Positions 43,946-52,532 are shown, counted from the first letter of the stretch. The stretch is DNA of 64,000 nucleotides from Paenibacillus montaniterrae (GCF_018403185.1 NZ_BOSE01000008.1:124001-188000), one strand, 5' to 3'. Translations and numbers: made by a program. The notes: generated by a model not told the origin, from the letters alone.

Positions 43946-44959
43946 ATGAGTACAATTAGAGATGTAGCCAAGCTCGCTAATGTTTCAGCTGCTACGGTTT
44001 CGAGAGTTTTAAATAATGACTCTACCTACAAAATAACCGATGAAACACGAGCTAAGGTTTGGGAGGCTGTTACGAAGCTAAACTACAAGCTTAGCTCCAA
44101 CGCCAAACGACAAAGCCCAGCTGCAGCTGTTAATAGTGATATAAAAATTGGTTGTGTGCTTAGTGTAACGAAGGATAAATATAATGATCCTTACTTTATG
44201 GCCATCCTGTCGGGAGCAGAGGAACAGCTTCTGAGCAAAGGGCATGATATTGCATTTATTAAGACGGGACATGAGTTAGGAGATCAAAAAGTGTTGTTTA
44301 ACACGTTCAATGAGCCAATATCAGGCTTGATTCTTATGGAATCTCTGCATACGGAAACGTATGATTACTTAAGACAGCGTGTGCCGCATATTGTGGGAAT
44401 TGATACCGGGCGCTTGGAAATTGATAATATCGGGTACGATCACCATCACGTATCTGCGATCGCCGTTGAGCATCTTATTGGGAAGGGGCATAAAAAGATT
44501 GGCTTTATTGGCGGAAGCGGCTTACAGGGGAATATTCGTTACAGCGAGCGCTATCGCGGCTATTACGCCGCCATGCATGCAGCAAATCTTGAGGTTGACC
44601 CGCAATGGGTGATTGATTGCATGTGGGATGAAAGCATAGTCATCGAGCGGATTAATCAGCTCATTGATGCGCAGCATTATCCTACGGCCTTCTTTGTTGC
44701 AAGTGACCTGATGGCTATGGCTGCACTTAGCGCGCTTTACAATAAAGGAATCTCTGTGCCTGATGAGGTTGCCATTATCGGCTTGTCCAATATTGAAATG
44801 TCCAGATACTGCTCGCCACCGCTATCCACCATTCATATTCCGGCAAAGGAAATTGGAAAAGTAGCGGTCGAGCTTCTGCTTGCCCGCATTAACGGCGATG
44901 AGCTTCCGCCGAGACGCGTGCTGCTGCCAACCGAATTAATTGCAAGAAGCTCCACCTAA
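43946..44959 (+). CDS. LacI-family transcriptional regulator of the DUF4832/LplBC operon
   Basis: 337 residues. The helix-turn-helix STIRDVAKLANVSAATVSRVLNND is at 2-25, followed by the sugar-binding core (IGCVLSVTKDKYNDPYF, IGFIGGSGLQGN, VAIIGLSNIEMS). Divergent from the operon 35032-43560 with shared operator-like sites at 43618 and 43864, so it most likely represses both. The SD is weak (AAAGGAAG, far from the ATG). Confidence 0.92.
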   Translation: MSTIRDVAKLANVSAATVSRVLNNDSTYKITDETRAKVWEAVTKLNYKLSSNAKRQSPAAAVNSDIKIGCVLSVTKDKYNDPYFMAILSGAEEQLLSKGHDIAFIKTGHELGDQKVLFNTFNEPISGLILMESLHTETYDYLRQRVPHIVGIDTGRLEIDNIGYDHHHVSAIAVEHLIGKGHKKIGFIGGSGLQGNIRYSERYRGYYAAMHAANLEVDPQWVIDCMWDESIVIERINQLIDAQHYPTAFFVASDLMAMAALSALYNKGISVPDEVAIIGLSNIEMSRYCSPPLSTIHIPAKEIGKVAVELLLARINGDELPPRRVLLPTELIARSST

Positions 44960-44986
44960 TTGTTCTGGCTCCTCGGGCGTTTTTCA

Positions 44987-45120
44987 GCGCTCCGGAGCAA
45001 AGCATCCTCCAGTCGCTTTTTAAATCGTAATGCTCTTATTTGAATTTTTTATGGTAGCATTACGATGTTAAAGGCGACTCACTGCGTTTTTCGGATGCTT
45101 TGCTCCTCCGCTGGTGCTTT
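44987..45120 (+). terminator. Long hairpin after the lacI-type gene
   Basis: Three nested perfect stems: GGAGCAAAGCATCC (44994-45007) with 45093-45106, AGTCGC (45011-45016) with 45074-45079, and ATCGTAATGCT (45024-45034) with 45056-45066. CTTTTTTTG follows on the plus strand, so it can terminate the lacI transcript, but 130 bases is far longer than a normal terminator. A degenerate repeat unit starts directly after. Confidence 0.7.
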
Positions 45121-45125
45121 TTTTG

Positions 45126-45199
45126 AGGTCAGGACTAAGAAGCTAGCGCGCAAGCTTCGACGTCGAGAATCCACCTACGCAATTCCATCGTCATCAAAG
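45126..45199. repeat. Intergenic repeat unit 7 (degenerate)
   Basis: It keeps the ends GGTCAGGACTAAGAAGCTAG and CATCGTCATCAAAG but lacks the core and right arm; about 74 bp remain. It lies right before the stop codon of the hydrolase at 45207. Confidence 0.7.
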
Positions 45200-45206
45200 T
45201 CGGGCA

Positions 45207-46133
45207 TTATTTGGATTCGATGCGGCCTGGCGGATTGGCACTCTCTTTTAGAGCAGCTTGTGCTGACGGCCAGCTGGAAGCGTCGAGGCCTAGCGCGGTG
45301 CGTAAATAAGCTGCGGTCAGCTTCTGCAGCAGCTTGACCCGTTCAGGGTTTTCATCGGTTGTTTCCTTGACCTCATAGCCGGAAATTCCTCCAAGCGAGT
45401 GCTCTGCCCCAAACAGAGTCAATAGACTTTTTTCTCCCGGACTTAGAACGTACGGATCGGTAAACCAGTCCGGTCCCCGGGTGGACAGCAGAGACTGGTC
45501 ATGGTCTCCTGCAACTACGAGAGCTGGCGTGCTCATATTTGCAAAGCTTGGGTTCATGAACGGAAAATGCTCGGCCGCGAACGGTGTTAGATCAGCTCCG
45601 CCGCTTCCGGTTGTGGCAAGCAATACTCCCGCTTTAATCCGCGGATCGGACATGTCTTGTCCTGGTTCGCCATAGGCGTCAAGAACCCGCGCTCCCAGCA
45701 GCATGCTTGCTGTCTGGCCGCCCCAAGAGTGTCCGGCTACAGCAATGCGTTCCCGATCGAGACGCCCGCGAAGGCCGGGAACGGAAGCTTCAATGAGCTC
45801 CAACTGGTCGAGGATAAGCTTCAAATCGTCGACTCGCATGCGCCAGATCAACGGCGTGCGAGGGTCTTCAGATGGAATGTTCAACGTTCTTGAATCGAGA
45901 TGGGTCGGTTGAATAACTACGAAGCCGTGAGCGGCCCAGAAGTCAACCAACGGAGCATAACCATCCATCGACCAGCCAAAACCATGCGAAAACACAATGA
46001 TAGGCAAATCCTGCCCGATCACCGGCGCAGTCACTCGCACTTGCAACTCCTCACCACGTTCTTTCTCCGCTGGCAATCCTATTGGCTTCACTGAAATGAT
46101 TGAAGCAGGCACATTCATTTTTATATCCATCAT
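45207..46133 (-). CDS. Alpha/beta hydrolase (chlorophyllase/PAF-acetylhydrolase-like)
   Basis: 308 residues from MMDIKMN with AGAGAGGA upstream; the longer frame to 46196 lacks an SD and overlaps the operator. Nucleophile elbow AGHSWGGQT, acid in VVAGDHDQS and His in FGAEHSLGG form the catalytic triad; VFSHGFGWSMDGY is the oxyanion strand. Probably a cytoplasmic esterase. It is divergent from a MarR gene, with two MarR-type palindromes in between, so it should be the target of that repressor. Confidence 0.87.
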   Translation of the reverse strand: MMDIKMNVPASIISVKPIGLPAEKERGEELQVRVTAPVIGQDLPIIVFSHGFGWSMDGYAPLVDFWAAHGFVVIQPTHLDSRTLNIPSEDPRTPLIWRMRVDDLKLILDQLELIEASVPGLRGRLDRERIAVAGHSWGGQTASMLLGARVLDAYGEPGQDMSDPRIKAGVLLATTGSGGADLTPFAAEHFPFMNPSFANMSTPALVVAGDHDQSLLSTRGPDWFTDPYVLSPGEKSLLTLFGAEHSLGGISGYEVKETTDENPERVKLLQKLTAAYLRTALGLDASSWPSAQAALKESANPPGRIESK

Positions 46134-46182
46134 ATAAGTTCCTCTCTTCCTTTTTACTTTAATTTGGTCTCGTAAAACTTTT

Positions 46183-46198
46183 GGTTGATATATCAACC
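46183..46198. promoter_or_regulatory. MarR operator 1
   Basis: GGTTGATATATCAACC is a perfect 16-bp palindrome between the divergent hydrolase and marR genes; such TTGATATATCAA sites are typical of MarR/OhrR-type repressors. Confidence 0.75.
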
Positions 46199-46216
46199 TT
46201 GAACTACTGTAACTTA

Positions 46217-46246
46217 TTGTGGTTGATATGTCAACTATGATATGAT
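46217..46246 (+). promoter_or_regulatory. marR promoter with second operator
   Basis: TTGTGG (46217-46222) and TATGAT (46241-46246) with 18 bases spacing; GTTGATATGTCAAC (46222-46235) lies inside, so repressor binding would block it. The predicted start point is about base 46253, the A of the marR start codon. Confidence 0.6.
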
Positions 46247-46252
46247 TGGCCT

Positions 46253-46711
46253 ATGGATAAAAACGAGTTAACTAAAGAGGAAATGCAAATATGGCATATG
46301 TGGAAAGGCTCTTTTCAGAGCATCTTTGGTCGCGTAATTAAAGAAATGACTGAGCAAACAGGGCTATCAGAGGGTGACTATGGAGTATTGGATCGGCTAG
46401 CCCTTTTAGGAAATGGCAGCTTGCGGCAGCAGGAGCTGGCGGATTCAATGGACTGGGATAAAAGCCGCTTGTCGCATCATCTGACACGGATGGAAAAACG
46501 CGGCCTTGTAATGAGGAAGCCTTTACAGTCAGATCGCGGTATTCAAGTCGTGATCACTTCCGCTGGACAATCAATACTTGATGAAGCACGCCCTGTCGTC
46601 TCCCAGGCAATACGCAAACATTTTCTTGATCAATTAACCGCGCAGGACATTGAATCAATTACTAAGCTGGCGGAAAGAACAAGAACAGCACATTCATCAG
46701 AAGGAAGTTGA
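46253..46711 (+). CDS. MarR-family transcriptional regulator
   Basis: 152 residues. Winged helix at about 45-115: LRQQELADSMDWDKSRLSHHLTRMEKRGLV and the wing KPLQSDRGIQVVITSAG. It is likely to repress itself and the hydrolase. No SD precedes ATG 46253, and the promoter position suggests a leaderless mRNA. It has no Cys, so it would not be a thiol-based sensor; the wing shape suits a small-molecule repressor. The phosphotransferase follows after four bases. Confidence 0.88.
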   Translation: MDKNELTKEEMQIWHMWKGSFQSIFGRVIKEMTEQTGLSEGDYGVLDRLALLGNGSLRQQELADSMDWDKSRLSHHLTRMEKRGLVMRKPLQSDRGIQVVITSAGQSILDEARPVVSQAIRKHFLDQLTAQDIESITKLAERTRTAHSSEGS

Positions 46712-46715
46712 GTCA

Positions 46716-47594
46716 ATGATCGAAATTACGGATGAACTGGTACGCCGATTAATTGATAGCCAATTCCCGGAATGGAGAAATCTGGACATAAGACCTGTAG
46801 AAAAAAACGGCCATGATAACCGCACCTATCGGTTGGGCAACGAGATGACCGTCCGCCTGCCGAGTCATGAAAGGTATGCCTCAGCTATCGAGAAGGAGTT
46901 AACTTGGCTTCCTATTTTCAAGCCTTTACTCTCCCTGCCAATTCCGTTCCCCGTCGCAAAAGGGAAGCCGGCGGACGACTATCCTCTTCCATGGTCCGTC
47001 AACCAATGGATCGAGGGCACCACTGTTACACGTGACAACATACGCGACTTAAACGAATTTGCTGAAGATCTTGCGAAATTTTTAAAGGAGTTGCAGGCAA
47101 TCGACGCAAGCTGCGGCATACCAGCAGGGGTTCAGAACTTTCATCGCGGAGGAAATCTTGCTGTTTATGACCAGGAAACAAGGTCGATCATCGAAAAGCT
47201 TTCCAACGCAAACGATCAAAAGCTGCTTACTGAAATATGGGAGCTTGCTCTTGCGACAAAATACCAGGCGGAGCCGCTGTGGTTGCATGGTGATGTTGCA
47301 GTAGGCAATCTGCTTGTGAGAGAGGGACGTTTGTGCGGTGTCATTGATTTCGGAACTATGGGCGTAGGCGATCCTGCGTGCGATCTTGTTATGGCTTGGA
47401 ATTTTTTTGACGACACAAGCCGTAAAATCTTCTTGAAACTTATGAATTTTGATAAAGATACTATTAATCGTGCACGAGGCTGGGCCTTGTGGAAGGCACT
47501 TATTACTTATGATCGGAACGAGAAGGACACAGAACCTTCAATCTGGGGGGAAAATGTAATTGAAACGATCGTCCGAGATTACAAACAGCTATAG
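46716..47594 (+). CDS. Aminoglycoside phosphotransferase-family kinase
   Basis: 292 residues from MIEITDELV, with AGAAGGAA upstream, just after the marR stop. Kinase-like fold: WLHGDVAVGNLLV (catalytic HGDxxxxN) and GVIDFGTMGVGDPACDLVMAW (metal-binding D). It resembles APH/choline kinase-type proteins of soil Bacilli which may phosphorylate aminoglycosides, macrolides or other small alcohols. Drug resistance should not be assumed. Co-transcribed with marR. Confidence 0.87.
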   Translation: MIEITDELVRRLIDSQFPEWRNLDIRPVEKNGHDNRTYRLGNEMTVRLPSHERYASAIEKELTWLPIFKPLLSLPIPFPVAKGKPADDYPLPWSVNQWIEGTTVTRDNIRDLNEFAEDLAKFLKELQAIDASCGIPAGVQNFHRGGNLAVYDQETRSIIEKLSNANDQKLLTEIWELALATKYQAEPLWLHGDVAVGNLLVREGRLCGVIDFGTMGVGDPACDLVMAWNFFDDTSRKIFLKLMNFDKDTINRARGWALWKALITYDRNEKDTEPSIWGENVIETIVRDYKQL

Positions 47595-47607
47595 TATTCA
47601 ATAAAAA

Positions 47608-47650
47608 CGGGCTGTTCAGTCGTCAGTTTTCACTGATTCTGAACAGCCCG
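47608..47650 (+). terminator. Terminator after the phosphotransferase gene
   Basis: CGGGCTGTTCAG (47608-47619) and CTGAACAGCCCG (47639-47650) pair perfectly with an inner TCAGT/ACTGA stem. The T-run is weak. Beyond it, 47651-48309 is a 660-bp gap with only a doubtful small frame and a hairpin near 48260. Confidence 0.8.
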
Positions 47651-47763
47651 TAGCATGTTTTAAGGCAAAAAAGTCCTTCGGTTTCGCCCTACCTCTCGAA
47701 ACAGTCACCACTCTATAGTGGCTCCACTTACAAATCTGTACACGGCAAATTGTTCATTCATCT

Positions 47764-47886
47764 CTAAAGTGAGAGCGTATCAGTCACCAAAAAGAGATTC
47801 AACAATTCTTTCATGCCTTGATCTGTTAGATACATCCGGTTTCCCTTGTTCGCCGCTTGTGCACACTCGACAAACATCATTAACAT
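47764..47886 (-). other. Possible small frame or gene remnant, 40 residues
   Basis: In the 660-bp gap a minus-strand frame encodes MLMMFVECAQAANKGNRMYL followed by TDQGMKELLNLFLVTDTLSL. The composition looks protein-like (amphipathic helix), but no SD precedes it and I recognise no family. It may be the end of a lost gene. No other supported gene was seen between 47651 and 48309. Confidence 0.25.
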
Positions 47887-48259
47887 AATATTTCATAAGC
47901 TTATATCGTAATACTACACACCATCGTACTACATGTATATTCATATTCCACTTAAATTGAACAGCCCTTCATTAGGTATGCATCCCTAACAGGAGCATAG
48001 TTCAATTTACAATTCTATCTGAGTTTCACAGCCGCATTATTATATTTCAGATAATCAATTTTCATGTTAATCTTCAGTTTATGTAAGCTTAAGCCCTAAT
48101 AAACGTAACAGATATATATAACAGTAAAATACTATTATAGCATAGAATGTTTTTCTGTGCAATGGAATGCTATCAACTTGAAGCAGCCAACTACATTTAT
48201 ACACCTATCAAAAAACTACCGATTGATTCCGCAGAATAAGCAATGTGATTGACGATGGC

Positions 48260-48304
48260 TAAGAGCCCTTGAGACTCAGGTTCTCTCAGGCTCTTCGTTT
48301 TTGT
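48260..48304 (+). terminator. Hairpin with plus-strand T-run downstream of the ABC-2 permease gene
   Basis: AAGAGCC pairs with GGCTCTT around TTGAGACTCAGGTTCTCTC, which can itself pair (GAGACT/AGGTTCTC partly). CGTTTTTG follows on the plus strand. For the minus-strand gene ending at 48310 the T-run is on the wrong side, so its role is uncertain. Confidence 0.4.
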
Positions 48305-48309
48305 GCGGT

Positions 48310-49425
48310 TTAGCTCACTGTCATTTTCTCTTTGCTTTTGGATAGCGCTGCTCTAAGTACAGTCACACTAAATGTAATAAGGATAATTGCCGCTAACATT
48401 TTCATTTCTCCAGTTACGTTCGTGCCGCCATAAATAATGGAAAAATAACCGCTGGCGCCGTAGGTTGCCGGGAAAATATTGCTTAAGGATTGATAAAAAT
48501 CCGATAATAGCGCTCGAGGAACGATAACACCTGCCGTTACAAGCTGAATGGAAAGACTAACAATATTGAAGAGCATACCAGCCAAGCCGAATACGACAGT
48601 GAACATTTGAGTTAAACATAAAAACGCCAAGTATACTAAAACTTGGAACATAAAGCCTTCCCATACACTTACATGCAGCTCAAACTTAAAAAGCAACAGC
48701 AAGCTGATCGTTAGTGCGGAAAGAAGCACAGAAACGATGAATTGAATCAAAAAGCGGGAAAATAATATCGACCATTTGTTATGGAACGGCGCGAGCTTTT
48801 GACTTGCTTGAAATAAATTCATACTCATAAGCATGCTTCCTACAAACGATGCGAGCACCACCAGAAGCGGTATCATCGAGGCAGCGAAGCCTTCTGTTTG
48901 ATTTAGCTTGATGATTTCCGGCTGCACGCCTTGCATCGATAGCGATTGTACGCCATCCTTTATATACGCCTCTGGAGCATTGATGACTTGCTCTTTTTTC
49001 ATAGCAAACACTTGCTCATTAATCTTTGCTGTAGCCTCCTTCGCTGCATTCTCCATTATTTGTTTGGATAACGAAGGGCTCGCTTGATTGATATAGTATG
49101 TCATCACAGCTGTATTTGCTGCAATGTCTTCTGTAAAGCTTTGTGGAACGACAATCAGCATATCAAGCTCTCGTTTATTTAGCTGTTCGGTTCCATCGCT
49201 TTGTTGAGCAATTGTTGTTGTTGTGAAGGGCAAGCTCTCTGTAAGCAGGCTGGAATTAAACGAAGCGTCATCATTTACAACTCCTACCTTCAAATTATTC
49301 ATGCGATCGGTAACGCCATCATAAGCAGTTAACCATACTGTGAAAAAAATGAGCAAAAAAGTAAATGCAACGCCAATTCCGACAAAGGTTAGATTGGACT
49401 TAAAAAATGATTTAAATGTGTTCAT
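48310..49425 (-). CDS. ABC-2/YhgE-Pip-type membrane protein
   Basis: 371 residues from MNTFKSFFKSN, with AAGGAGG upstream. One N-terminal helix (about 12-35), a large extracytoplasmic region (about 40-190, VGVVNDDASFNSSLL and LDMLIVVPQSFTEDI), and five C-terminal helices from about 200. This is the ABC-2 membrane family (YhgE/Pip, drug or polymer export). No ATPase gene is adjacent. The TetR gene upstream is its probable repressor; the palindrome AAGCAAGTACTTGCTT lies at its promoter. Confidence 0.85.
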   Translation of the reverse strand: MNTFKSFFKSNLTFVGIGVAFTFLLIFFTVWLTAYDGVTDRMNNLKVGVVNDDASFNSSLLTESLPFTTTTIAQQSDGTEQLNKRELDMLIVVPQSFTEDIAANTAVMTYYINQASPSLSKQIMENAAKEATAKINEQVFAMKKEQVINAPEAYIKDGVQSLSMQGVQPEIIKLNQTEGFAASMIPLLVVLASFVGSMLMSMNLFQASQKLAPFHNKWSILFSRFLIQFIVSVLLSALTISLLLLFKFELHVSVWEGFMFQVLVYLAFLCLTQMFTVVFGLAGMLFNIVSLSIQLVTAGVIVPRALLSDFYQSLSNIFPATYGASGYFSIIYGGTNVTGEMKMLAAIILITFSVTVLRAALSKSKEKMTVS

Positions 49426-49447
49426 GCTAATTTCCTCCTTTTTATTA

Positions 49448-49463
49448 AAGCAAGTACTTGCTT
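49448..49463. promoter_or_regulatory. TetR operator before the ABC-2 gene
   Basis: AAGCAAGTACTTGCTT is a perfect 16-bp palindrome about 23 bases before the start of the ABC-2 gene. A TATACT -10 is just upstream on the minus strand. Related half-sites GCAAGT...ACTTAC at about 50081-50096 lie at the start of the tetR gene. Confidence 0.7.
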
Positions 49464-49485
49464 GCATTTAGTATAAAATTTTTTG

Positions 49486-50061
49486 CTAGGGCTTTAAGCC
49501 TCTAGCAAAAAGAAACGTGCTTTGCTGTAAAAATTCATCCTGGTCAACTGCTATGAGCTGCTGACCAAACCTTGCCTTTGAAATGAAGTAGCCAAAGTTA
49601 AGCCATACAAAATTCATCGCTTGCAGCTCAATATTGACATCGACAATTTTATTTTTCTGTCTCATTTCTGCCAAGTAATTATAAACGACGCTTTTGAAGG
49701 ATTGCGGAAACTTGGATATAAGCTCATTCAGCTCTGGATAATTGCCAGCCTCACGAAAGCCGATCAACACGATGTCGCGAATGGAATCAAGCCTTTCTTG
49801 ATACGTTTTAGCGATTAAACATAAATCCTTCTCCAAATCCCATGAAAGCTCACTCAAAAAACGTTCGTCATATACGGTTTGAAACGTCATGCTGTCCACA
49901 ACCGCTTCAAATAATCCTTGTTTGCTGCCGAAATGTCTAAAGATCGTTACTTCATTAACTCCTGATGCAATTGCGATCTCTTTTGTCGTTGTACCTTTAA
50001 AGCCTTTTGAAACAAATAAAGAGACAGTCGCCTCGATTATTTTTTTCCTGGTATCATCCAT
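49486..50061 (-). CDS. TetR-family regulator of the ABC-2 gene
   Basis: 191 residues from MDDTRKKIIEATVSLF; AAAGGA lies seven bases before this ATG, whereas ATG 50079 lacks an SD. Helix-turn-helix at about 15-55 (KGFKGTTTKEIAIASGVNEVTIFRHF). Upstream of the ABC-2 protein on the same strand, with an own promoter for the target between. Regulator likely of drug-efflux or lipid-related transport. Confidence 0.88.
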   Translation of the reverse strand: MDDTRKKIIEATVSLFVSKGFKGTTTKEIAIASGVNEVTIFRHFGSKQGLFEAVVDSMTFQTVYDERFLSELSWDLEKDLCLIAKTYQERLDSIRDIVLIGFREAGNYPELNELISKFPQSFKSVVYNYLAEMRQKNKIVDVNIELQAMNFVWLNFGYFISKARFGQQLIAVDQDEFLQQSTFLFARGLKP

Positions 50062-50155
50062 TGTCTTCATCCTTTGCATGCAAGTGGATACTTACATTTT
50101 AGTGAATGAGCTTGACAATTGCAACCATTTCTTTTTTGATCCAGCGCAAGCTTTG

Positions 50156-50812
50156 CTACATTGCAGGCGGCACGTAAATATTCAAAAACGTTAAAACCGT
50201 CAAATTGCCGATATCGACAATAAAATGCGACAGCACAACATAACGCAAGCTTTTCGTTTTTAAATAAGTGATTGCCCAGACGATCCCCGCCACAAATAAA
50301 AAGATATACAAATGATAGGATCTGTTGGCTGCTGAAAAAACGCCCCACATTAGCGGATGGCTGATCATAAAAAGTATTGTTGTAAACAAAACAGCAGCCC
50401 ATTGAGGAAATTTAAGGAGCAGCCTATCCAATAAAATGCCGCGCCAGTAATACTCCTCAAGCAAGGGATTAATGAGTGCGAATAAAAGCCAAAATACTAC
50501 TAACCAAACGGAGTCAAACAAATGATAGTTCATCACTAGAATCGTTAAAGGAAACATGCCAAGCAGCAATGTGATCGTTATCCACACAGGGGCTTTCCTT
50601 GATTTTTTCAACCAATGAGCTAGAGGCTTGTCACCCTTAAACCTCCAAATACAATAGCCCATCGAGCTCCAGTATACGATTGCAAGCGGCACCCAAGCCC
50701 AGCCTTCAATCAAAGCGTTAAAGGCTGTAGCGGTTAAAAAGCCTAGCCCTATAATGACAAATGGCGAAGCGAGCACGCTCCAAAATGCTTTATCTCGAGT
50801 TTGTATCCTCAT
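50156..50812 (-). CDS. CPBP-family intramembrane metalloprotease
   Basis: 218 residues, about six or seven helices. Motif 1 EEYYWRG at about residue 120, motif 2 FMISHPLMW, motif 3 SHFIVD fit the CAAX-protease/bacteriocin-processing (CPBP) family with Glu-Glu and two His as metal ligands. It follows a TetR gene by 21 bases, so it is likely its target. Substrate unknown; members handle prenylated-like peptides or bacteriocin self-immunity. Confidence 0.85.
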   Translation of the reverse strand: MRIQTRDKAFWSVLASPFVIIGLGFLTATAFNALIEGWAWVPLAIVYWSSMGYCIWRFKGDKPLAHWLKKSRKAPVWITITLLLGMFPLTILVMNYHLFDSVWLVVFWLLFALINPLLEEYYWRGILLDRLLLKFPQWAAVLFTTILFMISHPLMWGVFSAANRSYHLYIFLFVAGIVWAITYLKTKSLRYVVLSHFIVDIGNLTVLTFLNIYVPPAM

Positions 50813-50833
50813 CCCATTCCTCTTCCCTGATCA

Positions 50834-51430
50834 TTATTTGAACATTTTTATTATCAGCTCTGCATCTGGCACCGGAGCTTGAGGCCATTGCAATTTATTA
50901 ATGGCAAGACCTTGAATGAAGGCATAATAAGCAACCGCTAATTGAACCGGGTCCTGTTGAATAATTTCCTGGCGTTGCTGTCCTTCCACAATTAGAGGAA
51001 CGAGACAGCTTACGGGTGATTTGAACTCCGGTGAGCTTAGCAGCTGCTTCACTTCGTCTGGCACAGCATCAGAGGTGCTAGCTTGAATCATAATTAAAAA
51101 CAATAAGATATACTGCCCTTCAGAAAAGCTTTGGAAAATTTGCTCTGTCATCCATTTAATTTTTGCAAGTGGCGTTCCGGCTTGCAGCTGCGACTGTTCT
51201 ATAATTTGCACCGAGCTGTCTGCCGCTCTGCGAACTAAACGCGTAAATATTTCTTCCTTCGATGCAAAATAATGATAGACGAGTCCGTGGCTTAAATGAG
51301 CTTCCTTGGCAATATCACTTATCTTTGTCGCCACCATTCCCCGTCTTGAAAACACATTTAAGGCAGCATGTAAAATATCCTCGCTTCTTTGATTCCGGAT
51401 TTCTAAATTTTGCTCCCTAGACCTTGGCAT
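50834..51430 (-). CDS. TetR-family regulator of the CPBP gene
   Basis: 198 residues from MPRSREQN; AAAAGGAG is ten bases upstream. The helix-turn-helix is LNVFSRRGMVATKISDIAKEAHLSHGLVYHYFASKEE over about 25-60. It probably represses itself and the CPBP protease gene. ATTGACTGGTTATTCAAT (51450-51467) at its start is the likely operator. Confidence 0.88.
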   Translation of the reverse strand: MPRSREQNLEIRNQRSEDILHAALNVFSRRGMVATKISDIAKEAHLSHGLVYHYFASKEEIFTRLVRRAADSSVQIIEQSQLQAGTPLAKIKWMTEQIFQSFSEGQYILLFLIMIQASTSDAVPDEVKQLLSSPEFKSPVSCLVPLIVEGQQRQEIIQQDPVQLAVAYYAFIQGLAINKLQWPQAPVPDAELIIKMFK

Positions 51431-51449
51431 TAGCGCGCAGCTCCTTTTG

Positions 51450-51467
51450 ATTGAATAACCAGTCAAT
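51450..51467. promoter_or_regulatory. Candidate TetR operator before the CPBP pair
   Basis: ATTGAATAACCAGTCAAT has arms ATTGA/TCAAT around eight bases, 20 bases upstream of the TetR start. Confidence 0.5.
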
Positions 51468-51547
51468 TAAAAATAAAATAAATTCCCGACATTGTCAATT
51501 CATCTGCCCACACTTTACATTAATTTAATGTTCAAGCACAAGCAATG

Positions 51548-51586
51548 AAAAAGCTCTCCACCCAAATGTAATCGAGTGAAGAGCTA
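51548..51586 (-). terminator. Terminator of collagen-like gene 5
   Basis: Minus strand AGCTCTTCAC pairs with GTGGAGAGCT (one bulge) and TTTTTC follows. It is 30 bases after the stop at 51615. Confidence 0.8.
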
Positions 51587-51614
51587 TACCAACTGCAAGC
51601 GACGACGAGTGCCT

Positions 51615-52391
51615 TTATGATGATGCAGGAACAAAATTAATCGGAGTCACAACTATCAGAACATTTTCGATATCCATGGCAGTCACAGCACCATACGCAT
51701 TATTATCCCAGTACAAACTAAGACTAACTTTGATTTGGGTTGCAGATTGTGTACTATAATAGCTCGTAAAATAGAAAGGAATCGTAACTGGATTGGTGTA
51801 ATTAGGTATTGAAGCAAAATAGGAGTTGATATATGTGGTTGAGTTATATACGCTGAAATATCCACTGTACTGATTTCCATTGCCTGTTATCGTCACATTA
51901 CTGAACATTTCATACCTGTAGCTACCTGGAGATAGATTTAAAATTTGACTCGAAATGACGATGTCCTCGATATTCGATCCCCAGGTTTGTCCAGTAGTTT
52001 CATAATAGGTTCCCATTCCAAATGTACCCGTTGGACCAGTAGCACCCTGCGGACCTGTCGCACCAGTTTGTCCCGTATCCCCTGTTGGACCTGCCGGGCC
52101 CGTATCTCCTGTCGGGCCTGTTTCTCCCGTTGGGCCCGTTGGACCCGTATCTCCTGTCGGGCCCACCGAACCACTTCCTGAAGGACCAGTTGCTCCTGCC
52201 GGGCCTGTTGGACCAGTTGCTCCTGCTGATCCTGTTGAGCCCGTTGCTCCTGCTGATCCTGTTGGGCCGGTTGCTCCCGGCTCGCCATTAAAGCCATTTT
52301 GTCCATTTAAGCCTCTTGGTCCTGTTGGGCCCGTCGGACCAGTAGGGCCGCTATCCTGTAGAGCCTGCGAATCATCGTTTTCTGTCGTCAT
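51615..52391 (-). CDS. Collagen-like exosporium-type protein 5 (C-terminal domain type I)
   Basis: 258 residues. [15 protein letters not shown], then about 115 residues of [16 protein letters not shown] repeats ([14 protein letters not shown] matches the other four), then a type I C-terminal domain ([16 protein letters not shown] ... [12 protein letters not shown]). It lies 21 kb from the cluster at 26.8-30.6 kb and is the same family. AAGGGAG stands eight bases before the ATG. The gap 52392-52654 holds an inverted repeat at 52512-52532 and the terminator of araA. Confidence 0.88.
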   Translation of the reverse strand: MTTENDDSQALQDSGPTGPTGPTGPRGLNGQNGFNGEPGATGPTGSAGATGSTGSAGATGPTGPAGATGPSGSGSVGPTGDTGPTGPTGETGPTGDTGPAGPTGDTGQTGATGPQGATGPTGTFGMGTYYETTGQTWGSNIEDIVISSQILNLSPGSYRYEMFSNVTITGNGNQYSGYFSVYNSTTYINSYFASIPNYTNPVTIPFYFTSYYSTQSATQIKVSLSLYWDNNAYGAVTAMDIENVLIVVTPINFVPASS

Positions 52392-52511
52392 ATCCCATTC
52401 TCCCTTACATCAAAATAGCTCTCGGAACTGCGATGCGGCTAAAGCGTTCATTTTCACTCGCCCCAATTGACATCAAGCTGTTCCAAGAAACTTGCTCTTA
52501 CATAAGGCAAT

Positions 52512-52532
52512 CATAAAATGTCACATTTTATG
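52512..52532. promoter_or_regulatory. 21-bp inverted repeat upstream of collagen-like gene 5
   Basis: CATAAAATGT-C-ACATTTTATG, perfect 10-bp arms. It lies about 125 bases before the gene. CATATCCATA on the minus strand overlaps one end and resembles a sporulation -10. Confidence 0.5.

Noticed and set aside
44987-45120. Insertion sequence ends
   Set aside because: The inverted arms enclose no transposase and no target duplication could be seen; a hairpin or miniature element is the most that can be said.
46716-47594. Aminoglycoside resistance gene
   Set aside because: Only the kinase-like fold is supported; many environmental relatives act on other substrates.
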